64,000 bases of DNA from Mycolicibacterium moriokaense (GTDB lineage Bacteria; Actinomycetota; Actinomycetes; Mycobacteriales; Mycobacteriaceae): positions 1-64,000 of the forward strand of contig NZ_QQBJ01000006.1 of the NCBI RefSeq assembly GCF_003347205.1. Direction: 5' to 3'. The position numbers were made by a program, and so were the translations under genes. Within the stretch, counting starts at the first letter, position 1. Every line of letters starts with the position of its first letter. Shown in pieces: positions 26,213 to 35,515 of the stretch. The notes beneath the pieces were generated by a model. That model was not told the DNA's origin. It saw nothing but the letters and a program-made list of their open reading frames with translations, and did not search any database.

Positions 26213-27238
26213 TCATTCGTCGAGCAGACCCCACTCGCCCAGGGCGCGCTTCGCGTGCCGATCCCCCGCCACCAGCGCGGGACGGCGGCCGTTCCAGCTC
26301 ATCCGCCACGACGCGTCGGCCACCGCGCGAACCACCGAAAGGCCCTCTCTGCCTTCATCGTCCACCGACGTCACGGTGATGCTGTGCTGGCCGGTGTCGA
26401 CCCGCCACCCCGGTTGCGGCGCGACCCGCAACGAGTCTGCCGGACGAGTCAACGCGCCGATGTCTTCTGCGACATACGTCGGCCGGCAATCGGCGGGGGC
26501 GTCGATCAGGTCGACGGCGGAACTGACCCCGCTGAACACCAGCAGGCTGGGCAGACCGGCGGCCATGGCACCCGCGATGTCCGTCTGCAGTCGATCGCCG
26601 ACCAGCAGAGGCCATTCGAACCTCCCTCGCCGCAATCCGTCGCGCACCATGTGAGGCGCCGGCTTGCCAGCCACCAGCGGCCGGCACCCGGTCGCGGCAC
26701 GCAAAGCCGCGACCATTGCGCCGTTGCCCGGCACCAGTCCGCGTTCCATCGGAAACGTCGCGTCGTCGTTGCACGCCACCCACATCGCACCCGCCCGGAT
26801 GGCCAACGCGCCCTCCGCCAAGGCGGACCAGTCCGTGTCCGGCGAATGACCCTGAACCACCGCGACCGGCCCGTCCTCGTGCGAGCGGACCGGATCCAGG
26901 CCGACGCCGCGAATCTCCGCGACAAGCGCGTCTGTGCCGATCACCAGCACTTTCGAGCAAGGCGGGAGGCGCTCCCCCAGCAGTCGCGCGGCGGTCTGCG
27001 CGCTGGTGACGACGTCTTCGGGGGAGATCGAGAACCCGAGAGCGTCCATGTGTTCGGCGACCTGTTCGGATGAGCGCGACGCGTTGTTGGTCAGGAACAG
27101 TGCGCGAGTTCCGATGCTCTCGAGTACCTCTGCGGCGCCGGCTATCGCGGTGCTTCCTCGATACACCGTGCCGTCCAGGTCGACCAGCAGCCCGTCACAC
27201 TCATCTGCGAGTGTCGAATCGTCGAAAGATGAACTCAC
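26213..27238 (-). CDS. HAD-IIA family sugar/glycerol phosphatase
   Basis: 341-residue HAD phosphatase of the NagD/Rv1692 type. Motif I is DGLLVDLDGTVYRG (nucleophile and acid aspartates), motif II lies in FLTNNASRSS, and motifs III/IV are VAGKPAPHMV and LLVGDRLQTDIAGAMAAGL. A C-terminal ~80-residue extension (from about 260) matches the extra domain of mycobacterial Rv1692, a glycerol-3-phosphate phosphatase. Relatives also hydrolyse 2-phosphoglycolate, so next to a RuBisCO island it could recycle the product of the oxygenase side reaction; that is inference. Convergent with the huc operon. Confidence 0.88.
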   Translation of the reverse strand: MSSSFDDSTLADECDGLLVDLDGTVYRGSTAIAGAAEVLESIGTRALFLTNNASRSSEQVAEHMDALGFSISPEDVVTSAQTAARLLGERLPPCSKVLVIGTDALVAEIRGVGLDPVRSHEDGPVAVVQGHSPDTDWSALAEGALAIRAGAMWVACNDDATFPMERGLVPGNGAMVAALRAATGCRPLVAGKPAPHMVRDGLRRGRFEWPLLVGDRLQTDIAGAMAAGLPSLLVFSGVSSAVDLIDAPADCRPTYVAEDIGALTRPADSLRVAPQPGWRVDTGQHSITVTSVDDEGREGLSVVRAVADASWRMSWNGRRPALVAGDRHAKRALGEWGLLDE

Positions 27239-27473
27239 GAAACAACTTTAGGGTCTCCTACAGATCTGCACCTACGACGACGTGGCGACACACCCACCTC
27301 GGTGGACTGCTGGGTGAGACGTCTCGAACACCGCGGTGGACACCATCGCGCTGACGGCCCGGGGTGCACCACAATATTTGCGCGCTTGAAAATAATTCAC
27401 AGGTTTTGCCCAGGTTCGCTGCTCGCCGGGCGTAGTGTCGGCCGGGTTGGTCACCTCGCCGAGGAGGAAAGCG

Positions 27474-30344
27474 ATGCATGCTGGGAGCTACATCGGTCGA
27501 GTCGGGGGGCTGGCTGTAGCCCTCGGCGTGGGCACCGCCGTTTTCACCGGGGCGGGCGTCGCACACGCGACCGAAGGCGATGACTCCGGCGGCGCAACCG
27601 GCCAGGAGCAGGGCGAAGCCAACGGCACAACGCAAGAAAAAGACTCCGGTAACCCCGGGAAGATCGACCTCAAGCTGCCTCGGCTCTCCGACATAGTCGG
27701 GCGCCATCGCGCTGACGCCTCGACGCCCGACTCCAACACCGCCTCGTCGATCGTCAAGCGGTTGACCGACGCGGCGAAGCGGGTGACCACCGCAATCGAG
27801 AGTGCAGCCGATGCCGACAACACCGTGGTGCGCACGTCGACAACCACCAACACGGGCAGGTCGCCGCGGAAGGAGCGGATTGCCGCGCGGCCAGAACGCG
27901 ACAGCGCGCAAGAAGCCACTGTAGACACGCTGACCGCAAGTGGCGCTGCCCAGAACAACCAGGACTCCGCTCCGATCGCCAATCGTGTTGCTGCCGCCAA
28001 GGATTGGTTTGATTCACCGCGCGCCGTGGCGGGCCGGTCCGTCGACACCACGTCGACGGTGACCACCCCGCTGTGGACGCCGCCCCAGGTTCTCGCTCCG
28101 CTGGGCACGATGACGGCCACTCCCGGCACGGGCACCACCGCCGTGCGCAGCGTCTTGACGACGGTGCTCGGTGCCGCGAACCCGTTCGCGGGCAACAGCC
28201 CCGGATCGCCTGCAGGCGTCGACTCTCCGCTGTCCTGGGTGTTCGCCGGGGCGGCACGCCGGGAGATCGGCATCGAATCCTTGGCGCCGACAGCACTTCT
28301 GGCGCCGACGACGAACTCGCTGACCTACGACCCTGTGATCGGCATCGACAACGGCGTTGTCACGGGGCTGAACATGCCATCCACCGGGGTGCGATATCTC
28401 GTCGTGAGTCAGCCCGATGGCGGCGGCAAGGTCTACGTCGACCCGACGACCGGGAACTTCACCTATCTTCCCGATCTGTCGTCGGTGCAGAACCCCGACG
28501 CGGCCGAGACGTTCAAGGTCCTGGTAGCCGAAAACACGGCTTTCACCACGGCGATCACCGGGATTCCGGTGATCGGGTCCCTCGCCTCACAGGTGCTACT
28601 CGTGCTGTATCAGGTGCCGGTGGTCAACGTGGTGCTGTCACCGATCATCGGCAAGTCCGAGATCACCGACGTCTCCATCGCCCTCGCCGAACACGGGTTC
28701 AACGCCGGCGACCCCATCGCGTTCACGGTGATGGTGCCGTCCACCGACGGCGTGATGATCAGCACCAACTACTTCCCGGCGACCACGGTGGTGCAGGGCA
28801 AGACGGACGCCGCGCCGACGGTGCTGAACGGTCCCGGTCTGGCCACCGCGGGCAACATCGACCCCGATGCACCGAACACCGTCGACGGTCTGGTTCCGGG
28901 CATCGACGAAATGAGAGACGCCGGCTTCAACGTCGTCACCTGGGATCCGCGCGGCGAATTCGACTCCACCGGACGGCTGGAACTCGATTCGCCCGAATAC
29001 GAGGGCCAGGACGTCAAGAGCATCATCTCCTGGGTGGTCGACAACCGTGAATACACCTTCCAGGAAATGGAGACCGAAGACCCCAGCGACCCGACGAACC
29101 CGGCGACAAACGATCCATGGATCGGCATGGTGGGCGGATCGTACGGGGGTGGAATACAGCTGGTGAGCGCGGCCATCGACAGCCGTATCGATGTGATCGT
29201 CCCGGGGATCGCGTGGAACAACTTGAACGACTCGCTGTACACGAATCAAGCGTTCAAGACGTCGTACTCCTCGTTGCTGTTGCTCGGCCTGGTGACCACC
29301 GGCGCCAGGATCAACCCGCGGATCTATGGCGGCATCATCACCGGCGCCGTCCTGGGTGTCCTCACCCCCGGCCAGCAGCAGTTGCTCGAACGAAGCGGTC
29401 CGTGGGACATCGAGGGCGGCATCGATGTTCCCACCCTGCTCGTGCAGGGCACCGTCGACGTCTTGTTCCCGCTGCACCAGGCAATCGTCAACGCCGAGAA
29501 CATCGGCACGACCGATGTCAGCATGATCTGGTTCTGCGGCGGCCACGGCGTCTGCCTGACCATGACCCCAGACCAGCTCGAGCAACAGGATCAGTTCCTG
29601 CTGAACAACACGCTGTCGTGGTTGGACCAGTCGCTGCCCGAGGAGTACACGGATGACGAGGGCAACGTCGTGGATCCGTACGACGGAGCGCCTGTCAAGA
29701 AGTTCCAGTTCGTCGACCAGCTAGGTCGTCTGTATTCGGCCGACGAGTTGCCGACAGCCGGTTCGCCGTTCTTCGGCGCCGACCTCACCGATCTCGTCGA
29801 CCCGGCGGCGGGCGGCCGACTCGTGATCGTTCCGGTGCTCGGCGGCTCGGGGCCGCAGTCCGAGGCGGGCTTCCCCTACTCCCTGGGTCTGGGCGCCCCG
29901 GCGACCAACGCGATCACCGTTCCGATCGACCCCGGCCTGTCCTCCGGCGACACCTATGTCGTCGGTTCACCGCATCTGACGTTCGACTACCAGGGCATCG
30001 GCACCAGCAGACACGTCTACGCCCAGATCGTCGACACGAACACCGGACTCGTGGTCGGCAACATCGTCACACCGGTCGACGTCACCCTCGACGGCAGGCA
30101 GCGAACCGCCGAAGTGGACATGGAGGACATCGCCTGGACGTACACCGACGACAGCGGCGATCCGGCGCATCCCGTCAACTACGACGACCTGGAGCTTCAG
30201 ATCGTCGGGTCAGCCACCCCGTACTTGAACTTCACCGAATACGGCTACATCAACGTGTCGCACGTGGCGCTGACCTTCCCGACGGCCGGGGCGGACGCCC
30301 ACGTTCAGCCGGAGAATTGGCCGGCGGTGCCAGCGGCCGTCTAG
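27474..30344 (+). CDS. Large secreted hydrolase, S15/CocE (X-Pro dipeptidyl-peptidase-like) family
   Basis: 956-residue exported protein. ATG 27474 has a strong GAGGAGGAA ribosome-binding site and gives a signal peptide ending near residue 32 (VFTGAGVAHA). Residues ~33-240 are low-complexity, Thr/Asp-rich and probably disordered; ~300-350 hold a cadherin/Ig-like strand set (GKVYVDPTTGNFTYLP); ~420-740 form an alpha/beta hydrolase with Ser556 in GGSYGG, Asp662 in GTVDVLFP and His691 in CGGHGVC as the likely triad; the C-terminus is a jelly-roll like those of S15 peptidases and cocaine esterase. Mycobacteria encode several such cell-envelope hydrolases. The substrate is unknown. The 235 bp upstream contain a TTGAAAATAATTC stretch that might be promoter sequence. 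Confidence 0.85.
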   Translation: MHAGSYIGRVGGLAVALGVGTAVFTGAGVAHATEGDDSGGATGQEQGEANGTTQEKDSGNPGKIDLKLPRLSDIVGRHRADASTPDSNTASSIVKRLTDAAKRVTTAIESAADADNTVVRTSTTTNTGRSPRKERIAARPERDSAQEATVDTLTASGAAQNNQDSAPIANRVAAAKDWFDSPRAVAGRSVDTTSTVTTPLWTPPQVLAPLGTMTATPGTGTTAVRSVLTTVLGAANPFAGNSPGSPAGVDSPLSWVFAGAARREIGIESLAPTALLAPTTNSLTYDPVIGIDNGVVTGLNMPSTGVRYLVVSQPDGGGKVYVDPTTGNFTYLPDLSSVQNPDAAETFKVLVAENTAFTTAITGIPVIGSLASQVLLVLYQVPVVNVVLSPIIGKSEITDVSIALAEHGFNAGDPIAFTVMVPSTDGVMISTNYFPATTVVQGKTDAAPTVLNGPGLATAGNIDPDAPNTVDGLVPGIDEMRDAGFNVVTWDPRGEFDSTGRLELDSPEYEGQDVKSIISWVVDNREYTFQEMETEDPSDPTNPATNDPWIGMVGGSYGGGIQLVSAAIDSRIDVIVPGIAWNNLNDSLYTNQAFKTSYSSLLLLGLVTTGARINPRIYGGIITGAVLGVLTPGQQQLLERSGPWDIEGGIDVPTLLVQGTVDVLFPLHQAIVNAENIGTTDVSMIWFCGGHGVCLTMTPDQLEQQDQFLLNNTLSWLDQSLPEEYTDDEGNVVDPYDGAPVKKFQFVDQLGRLYSADELPTAGSPFFGADLTDLVDPAAGGRLVIVPVLGGSGPQSEAGFPYSLGLGAPATNAITVPIDPGLSSGDTYVVGSPHLTFDYQGIGTSRHVYAQIVDTNTGLVVGNIVTPVDVTLDGRQRTAEVDMEDIAWTYTDDSGDPAHPVNYDDLELQIVGSATPYLNFTEYGYINVSHVALTFPTAGADAHVQPENWPAVPAAV

Positions 30345-30358
30345 TGCTACCGCGCCGA

Positions 30359-30646
30359 TTAGACGACCCGTGGTAGGTCGACCTCGGTCGCCGTGCTGAC
30401 ACGCTGCGCCGGGATGCCCGCCCGATCGCACGTCTGCGCCACCACCGTCGCCGAGTCGGCGGTGAAGACGGCGAACAGCACCTCGTCGGTCGGCACCGCG
30501 AGCAGGTTGAGCAACCGCACCGGTGAGCCCTGCGCGGACATCAGCACGGCCGAGTCCGTCAGCCGCGCCACGGTGTCGTCCAGTGGTTCCTCCGTCACGG
30601 CGGAGTGATACCACTCGACGAGATAGCAGGGCACCGGGGCAGTCAT
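30359..30646 (-). CDS. Small ferredoxin-fold-like protein (DUF4242-like)
   Basis: 95-residue protein with the beta-alpha-beta pattern CYLVEWYHSAVTEEPLDDTV, VRLLNLLAVPTDEVLFAVF and ATVVAQTCDRAGIPAQRV, typical of dimeric alpha/beta-barrel-like proteins annotated DUF4242 (some bind nickel). There is no signal peptide. It lies convergent to the secreted hydrolase (14 nt apart) and 47 nt downstream of the LAL regulator on the same strand, so it may be read through from it. Function unknown. Confidence 0.7.
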   Translation of the reverse strand: MTAPVPCYLVEWYHSAVTEEPLDDTVARLTDSAVLMSAQGSPVRLLNLLAVPTDEVLFAVFTADSATVVAQTCDRAGIPAQRVSTATEVDLPRVV

Positions 30647-30693
30647 CGGCTCAACGCTAACCGCATATGAACGCGGAGGAATCGGGTGTTTCC

Positions 30694-33450
30694 CTATCCC
30701 TTCAGCTCACCGATCGCACGGCCGAGTTCTGCGCGCGAACGAATGCCGAGCTTGGCGTAAACGCGGGCAAGATTCGCTTCGACTGTCTTCGGGCTGATGA
30801 ACACCGCCGCCGCGATGTTGCGGTTGGTCATTCCCGACGCGGCCAGTTCGGCCACCCGCCGTTCCGACGGGCTGAGCGCACGGCGCGCGCCGGAGCTGAC
30901 ACGGCCGAGCTCCGCGCGGGCGCGGTCGGCCCACAGCGGCGTGCCCAGCTGGTCGAACACCGCCAACGCCTCACCGAAGTTCACCGCCGAGGCATTCTTC
31001 AATCGGTGCCTGCGTTGCAGCTGTCCGAGCACGAGCTGGGTGCGGGCCCGTTCGAAGGGCATCGCCATCTTCTCGTGCGTCGACATCGCCTGCTCGGCCG
31101 CCTCGACCGCGGCCGCCAGGTCACCGCGGGCGGCCAGCAGCATGGCCCGCCCGCGACCACCGACAGCCAGCATCCAATCGCGCTGCAACCGGGATCCATT
31201 CCGTTCCAGCGCGCTGACCAATTGCTCCGCGGGCTCGAGCCGATCCAGCGCGACCAGCGCCTCGACAGCATCCGGGACGAACGAGGCGGTGATGATCTCG
31301 GTGACATCCGGCGTCATCGCCGCCCTACTCAGCAGGGGCTCCAGCGCGGCCAACGCGGCGACGTGGTCACCCAGCGACACCTCGAGGAAACCGAGAGCCG
31401 TTGTCGGCCACTCGCTCAACCGGGCCGAGCCGCAACGCAGGTTTGCTGCCCGCGCGTCGTCGATCGCTGCGCGCGCCTCATCGACACGGCCCATGTAGGC
31501 CGCGAGCAGGGACCGGCACGTCAGCGCCACCGAGAGCGGCAGGTCACCGCCGAGCTGCCGCGCGAGCTCCATGGTGTCCTCGGCGATCAGGGACGCCTCG
31601 GTTAAGTGGCCGCGCCAGATCTCGACGAGGGTGTCGTGGAAGGCGACGAGCATCAGCTCGCCGTCCTGCCCGTGTTCGATGCATCGGCGTCGAAGAGACG
31701 TCATCTGCTCGTGGGCCCAGTCCAGCTCCCCTGAACACGACCGAACGATCGCGTTGTGCACCGTCGGCCGCAGCGCGAAGGGAATGTTCGCCTCGTGATC
31801 CTCCAGCTCGAGCGCCAGCTGCAGCGCGGCCTCGTCGACGCCGCGCCCGTCCAGCAACCCGACCATCGCCCGCATGCCGAGCGCGGAACTCAACAAATCT
31901 GGCCGCCCGAACCCTTCGGCCGCCTCGACGGCCTGGTCGACGCGTTCCAGCGACTCGCGTAGCCGGCCGATGTTGAACAGTGCGAAGGACAGCGTCACAA
32001 GCACCGGGACCAGCACCGCGGGGTCGTCGACGGCCTCTGCGACCGCTTCTTCCAGAAGCCCGGCCGCCTCGGGGAAGCTGTCGTCGAGCAGCCGCACGTA
32101 GCCCAGCCAACTCATCGCTTCGGCGCGGGCCACGCCCGGCTCCAGTTGCGCGACCGCCTGTTCGAGCAGCGCGCGGGCCCGCCCGGATTCGCCGGCGTTG
32201 AAGTGATCGGCCGCCGCCGCGACGAGGCGCTGCGGCGTGCTGCCGCCCAGCCCGATGGCCAGTTCGACGAGCTCGGCGGCCGCCGCCGGGGCCCCGCGGC
32301 CACGCGCCGACGCCGCAGCCGAATCCAGCGACTGGAGCGTCTCGGGATCAGCGGTGGTGGACCCCAGCGCCATGTGCCGGGCCCGCAACTCCGGTTCGTC
32401 GACGACGTCGGCCAGTCGTCTGTGCATGGCACGGCGCCGCTCCGGCGCGGCGTCGTTGTAGACCCCGCGATTGAAGATCGGGTGGCTGAACCGCAGCCTG
32501 TCGCCCTCGATTTCGATGATTCCGCGGCTCTCCGCGGCTTCCAGTTGTGCGGCGACATCGTCGAGGTCAGACCCCAGGGCGCGGGCAACCATGCCGACCG
32601 TCGGCGCGGCGAGACAGGCCACGGCCAGCAGCGCGTCATCGACTTCGGAGTCCCCGCCGTGCAGTTTGACGCGGATCAGTTCCCTGAGGCTGTCCGGCAA
32701 CAGGATCTCGGTGTTGGCTCCGCGGTCGTCCATCATCTGGGCAATCTCGATGGCATAGAACGGATTACCGCGAGAGACCTCTTCGATGCGCATCATCGTC
32801 GGCCGGGAAAATGACCGCTTCAGTCGGTCCGAGATGACCGCGTGCAGCGCGCCGATGCTCATCGGAGGCACCGTGATCCGCTGCACTGATTCGGGCCTCG
32901 GCAGCTGCAACCACAAGCCCGCGCTGTCGTCGTCGCCGCCGGTGCGCACGGTGGCAAGCATGCCGACCGGTCCGGCCAGTCGTCGCGCCGCGAACGCGAC
33001 CACCAGACGACTCGATGAGTCCAGCCATTGCAGATCATCCACTGCGACAAGGACTTTCGTCGTCTCCGCGAGCACCGTGACGACAGACAGGAATCCCGCG
33101 GCCACCGCGCGCTGGTTGGCAGGCGCGCTGTCGGGCTCGCCCCGCTGTAGCACGCGGTCGAGCGCGACCCGTTGCGGCTCAGGGAGTTCTGCCAGGACGG
33201 CGGCGTCGATGCCGTTCAACATGTCCGCCAGCGAACCGTAGGCCAGCGCCGACGCGGCCGCGACCGGGCGGGCCGCCAGCACACGGAAGCCGTCGGCCTT
33301 CGCGCGATCGATCGACTCCGACCACAGCGTGGTCTTGCCGATGCCCGGCTCCCCTTCTATCACCAGAGCCGAGGGCGCAGAAACAACCGTGCTCAAGAAG
33401 TCGGCTATCGCAGACGCTTGCGACTTGCGGCTGACCACCCGCGCTGACAT
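30694..33450 (-). CDS. LAL-type regulator: AAA ATPase sensor with C-terminal LuxR HTH
   Basis: 918-residue large ATP-binding LuxR-family regulator. Residues 1-~330 form the STAND/AAA module with Walker A GEPGIGKTTLWSE and Walker B KVLVAVDDLQWLD; ~330-850 are alpha-helical TPR/MalT-like repeats; ~855-918 form a LuxR/GerE helix-turn-helix (RRALSPSERRVAELAASGMTN then NIAAAVFISPKTVEANLARV). Such proteins act as ligand-gated activators of adjacent genes. The target is unknown; the closest candidates are the same-strand DUF4242-like gene, the divergent-side exported protein or itself. An 8-bp palindrome AACATGTT at 33454-33461 sits just upstream of the ATG. Confidence 0.92.
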   Translation of the reverse strand: MSARVVSRKSQASAIADFLSTVVSAPSALVIEGEPGIGKTTLWSESIDRAKADGFRVLAARPVAAASALAYGSLADMLNGIDAAVLAELPEPQRVALDRVLQRGEPDSAPANQRAVAAGFLSVVTVLAETTKVLVAVDDLQWLDSSSRLVVAFAARRLAGPVGMLATVRTGGDDDSAGLWLQLPRPESVQRITVPPMSIGALHAVISDRLKRSFSRPTMMRIEEVSRGNPFYAIEIAQMMDDRGANTEILLPDSLRELIRVKLHGGDSEVDDALLAVACLAAPTVGMVARALGSDLDDVAAQLEAAESRGIIEIEGDRLRFSHPIFNRGVYNDAAPERRRAMHRRLADVVDEPELRARHMALGSTTADPETLQSLDSAAASARGRGAPAAAAELVELAIGLGGSTPQRLVAAAADHFNAGESGRARALLEQAVAQLEPGVARAEAMSWLGYVRLLDDSFPEAAGLLEEAVAEAVDDPAVLVPVLVTLSFALFNIGRLRESLERVDQAVEAAEGFGRPDLLSSALGMRAMVGLLDGRGVDEAALQLALELEDHEANIPFALRPTVHNAIVRSCSGELDWAHEQMTSLRRRCIEHGQDGELMLVAFHDTLVEIWRGHLTEASLIAEDTMELARQLGGDLPLSVALTCRSLLAAYMGRVDEARAAIDDARAANLRCGSARLSEWPTTALGFLEVSLGDHVAALAALEPLLSRAAMTPDVTEIITASFVPDAVEALVALDRLEPAEQLVSALERNGSRLQRDWMLAVGGRGRAMLLAARGDLAAAVEAAEQAMSTHEKMAMPFERARTQLVLGQLQRRHRLKNASAVNFGEALAVFDQLGTPLWADRARAELGRVSSGARRALSPSERRVAELAASGMTNRNIAAAVFISPKTVEANLARVYAKLGIRSRAELGRAIGELKG

Positions 33451-33492
33451 GCAAACATGTTGTCAGGTGCCACCCCGCCGGTCTACGCCTGC

Positions 33493-33510
33493 ACTGCCTG
33501 CTCAGGCAGT
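33493..33510 (-). terminator. Hairpin over the stop codon of the exported-protein gene
   Basis: ACTGCCTG (33493-33500) pairs with CAGGCAGT (33503-33510) across a 2-nt loop; at least 6-7 bp could form. It spans the stop codon at 33502-33504 of the reverse-strand gene. No T-run follows, so it is a weak terminator candidate, possibly attenuating readthrough into the LAL gene. Confidence 0.3.
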
Positions 33511-34533
33511 GTCGTCCGGGCCGCCCGTCGGGCTGTCGTCGTGGCCGTCGCCGCGGCCGGTGACTGTCTTGACGACGCTGCGGACCTCTTTGCCGAATCC
33601 CCGCAGCCCGCTGCGGATACCCTCGCGCACACCGCCGCTCAGCAGGTTCGGCGCAAGGCTGCCGTCGGATGCGCCAGTGGAGTTCGACCCGAACAGCGGA
33701 GGCCGGCGCCGATTGGCGTCGAATCGATCCGCGTCGGCGCGGTCGGCCATCACATCGGCGTTGGTGCCGTCGTCGGTGTCTCTGGTGTCGAGCCCAGTCA
33801 CCGACGGAGCATTTCGCCGGGCGCCCGTCGCGGCAGGGACGTCCACCGTAACCAGGCGCTGCGCCGCCGGCATTGCGCCGATCGCTGGGTCGCGGGTATC
33901 CAGCAGCCCGGGGAACTGCGCGTAGCCGTGCACGATGCCGTCGACGATCACCTTGGGCGCCGTGACGATCGCATTCAGCACCCGACGGGGATCGCGGGAG
34001 TTCAACGCGTCCAGCACCTCGTGCGCGACGGCGACACCTGCGGACGCACCGGCGTCGACCGCCGCCAGCGGATGCAGCAGCACGGCGGCGATCGCCTCCG
34101 TCGCGAGCTGCTCGACAGCCTGGATGTTTCCCGGGACGGCCGGGTCGGCGACGGTTGCCAGTCGGCCGGGCGGCGCCTCGGCGAGGGCGCCGAGCTGGGC
34201 ACCGAGCGCGGTCGGCGACACACCGAGCGGTCCCGTCAACCATCCGACATCGGGATCCAGATCGTCCAGCAGGCTGACCACCAGGCTGTTGAGCATCCAC
34301 TCTTCGCTGATCGGGGTGGGCTCGGCGAAGAGCTCTTCGAGGATGAGCTGGGCGTTGTCGATCGCGCGCTGCAGCGCCTCGAGGTATTGCTGAAGCGGGC
34401 TGGCCGACAACTCGATGTCGGCGTTCGCGATTTTGACATCGGGAGGTGTCGCGGCGATCGGGGCAATCGCGATGGCACCGACTCCGACAAACGCCACACC
34501 CGCGGTGACATAGGGACGAAGTCGTGTCCGCAT
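33502..34533 (-). CDS. Exported mycobacterial protein of unknown function
   Basis: 343 residues with an N-terminal signal sequence (MRTRLRPYVTAGVAFVGVGA to about residue 38, ending near ANA), preceded by a GAAGGGG ribosome-binding site. The mature part starts with IELSASPLQQYLEALQRAID, followed by helical Ala/Val-rich segments (VDGIVHGYAQFPGLLDTRDP) and a disordered, Asp/Arg/Gly-rich C-terminal third. The layout (signal, SPLQQ/L-rich helices, 'VDGIVNGY'-like segment) recurs in a family of exported mycobacterial proteins with PE/PPE-like low-complexity tails, none with known activity that I can name. Same strand as the LAL gene; 51 nt separate them. Confidence 0.75.
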   Translation of the reverse strand: MRTRLRPYVTAGVAFVGVGAIAIAPIAATPPDVKIANADIELSASPLQQYLEALQRAIDNAQLILEELFAEPTPISEEWMLNSLVVSLLDDLDPDVGWLTGPLGVSPTALGAQLGALAEAPPGRLATVADPAVPGNIQAVEQLATEAIAAVLLHPLAAVDAGASAGVAVAHEVLDALNSRDPRRVLNAIVTAPKVIVDGIVHGYAQFPGLLDTRDPAIGAMPAAQRLVTVDVPAATGARRNAPSVTGLDTRDTDDGTNADVMADRADADRFDANRRRPPLFGSNSTGASDGSLAPNLLSGGVREGIRSGLRGFGKEVRSVVKTVTGRGDGHDDSPTGGPDDTA

Positions 34534-34949
34534 CGTGGCCCCTTCGAGCTGTGGCCCGGTAGAGCAGGGAGGTTACCTGGCAATAGCCTGGCAAACTCTC
34601 GATTCACCGACTCCCCCGCTCGGACACGGCCGCTTCGGCGATTTTGCTAACGATCGCGACAAAATGCGAAGTGCCGACGTTGCCATCGGCTAATGGTTGC
34701 CAGCGGCATCGCGTGCGCCGACCTCCCGATAATTGTCCGCGGCGGCGTCAATATGTGCTGCATATCTCGCGTGAGAAGCTATGCTATCCACTTTGCGAAA
34801 TTTGGATAGGTAACGGGATCGACTCGATGACTCCTGATTCACCGGTTCGAACTGCGAAAAAGCGCAGCTCTGTGTTATTCTCCTGTTAGCTGAGAGTCCT
34901 TGCAGAGGCAATTGACCACAGTTCGAGGGATGGAAGGGAGGCTTAGCTG
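34534..34949. other. 416-bp intergenic region, AT-richer than surroundings
   Basis: No convincing gene: an 81-codon open frame at 34644-34889 has no ribosome-binding site and no protein-like composition. The region holds a short hairpin CTGCG/CGCAG (34852-34856 with 34863-34867, A-rich loop) and a TTATTCT stretch at 34874-34880 that could be a -10 element for the small gene at 34950. The left part must contain the promoter of the reverse-strand exported-protein gene. Confidence 0.4.
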
Positions 34950-35135
34950 ATGCTAGCGTTCGACGCGACGCGTCCGTCAGAACCTTCCGACAGCCCCGCC
35001 ATCAACGGTGTTGCTGTGCAGGTCACCGACGTACCGGAGCCCGCGATCGTGCGCAATTGCAGCCGGCTGGGCCGCAGCGCCAACCCACCGGGATTCTCTT
35101 TTGCCGACTGGCTACGCGATCGGCGTAGCCGCTGA
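34950..35135 (+). CDS. Possible small protein (61 aa)
   Basis: 61-codon frame with a good GGAAGGGAGG ribosome-binding site (34932-34941) before the ATG. The product is hydrophilic, contains NCSRLGRSANPPGFSFADWL near its C-terminus and has no known domain. It ends 11 nt from the convergent DUF3618 gene. The strong ribosome-binding site and a possible -10 upstream support it, but the length makes chance hard to exclude. Confidence 0.45.
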   Translation: MLAFDATRPSEPSDSPAINGVAVQVTDVPEPAIVRNCSRLGRSANPPGFSFADWLRDRRSR

Positions 35136-35146
35136 GAGTGGCGCAG

Positions 35147-35371
35147 TCAGCGCCTGAGCTTTCGCACATAGAGGGCCACCAGCACCGCCCCGATCCCCGC
35201 CAGCGACATCGCCACCGCGGGTTTCTTGACGAATCGAACGACACCCGACTTCATATCGTCGGCGATCCTGCGCGGGTTGGCGCGCTCGGCGAGGTTGTCG
35301 ACGGTGGCGGCCAACTGGTCACGGGCCTGATCAATGTCTTGCCGGATGGTGTCGGGATCTCGATCCGCCAC
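35147..35371 (-). CDS. DUF3618 small membrane protein (Rv2520c-like)
   Basis: 74 residues: a charged N-terminal helix (DPDTIRQDIDQARDQLAATV) with the DUF3618 core DNLAERANPRRIADDMK, then one transmembrane segment (VAMSLAGIGAVLVALYV) and a basic end. Family members are single-pass membrane proteins of unknown function. In M. tuberculosis the same gene precedes bcp (Rv2520c-Rv2521), and that order is kept here. Confidence 0.85.
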   Translation of the reverse strand: MADRDPDTIRQDIDQARDQLAATVDNLAERANPRRIADDMKSGVVRFVKKPAVAMSLAGIGAVLVALYVRKLRR

Positions 35372-35515
35372 TGTCGTCCTCCATCGTCCGCATCGGCCCG
35401 CGCCGGGTGCTCCTGGCGTCGGCAGTTGCTCCTGGCGTCCGCACCGCCTTGCCGAACTACCCTAGATCAGCCGGCGCCAACCCCGACGCACCGGTGGAGA
35501 AGAAAGGGATCACTG

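Noticed and set aside
34644-34889. 81-codon + strand frame in the intergenic region
   Set aside because: No ribosome-binding site, mixed composition and no similarity to anything I recognise.
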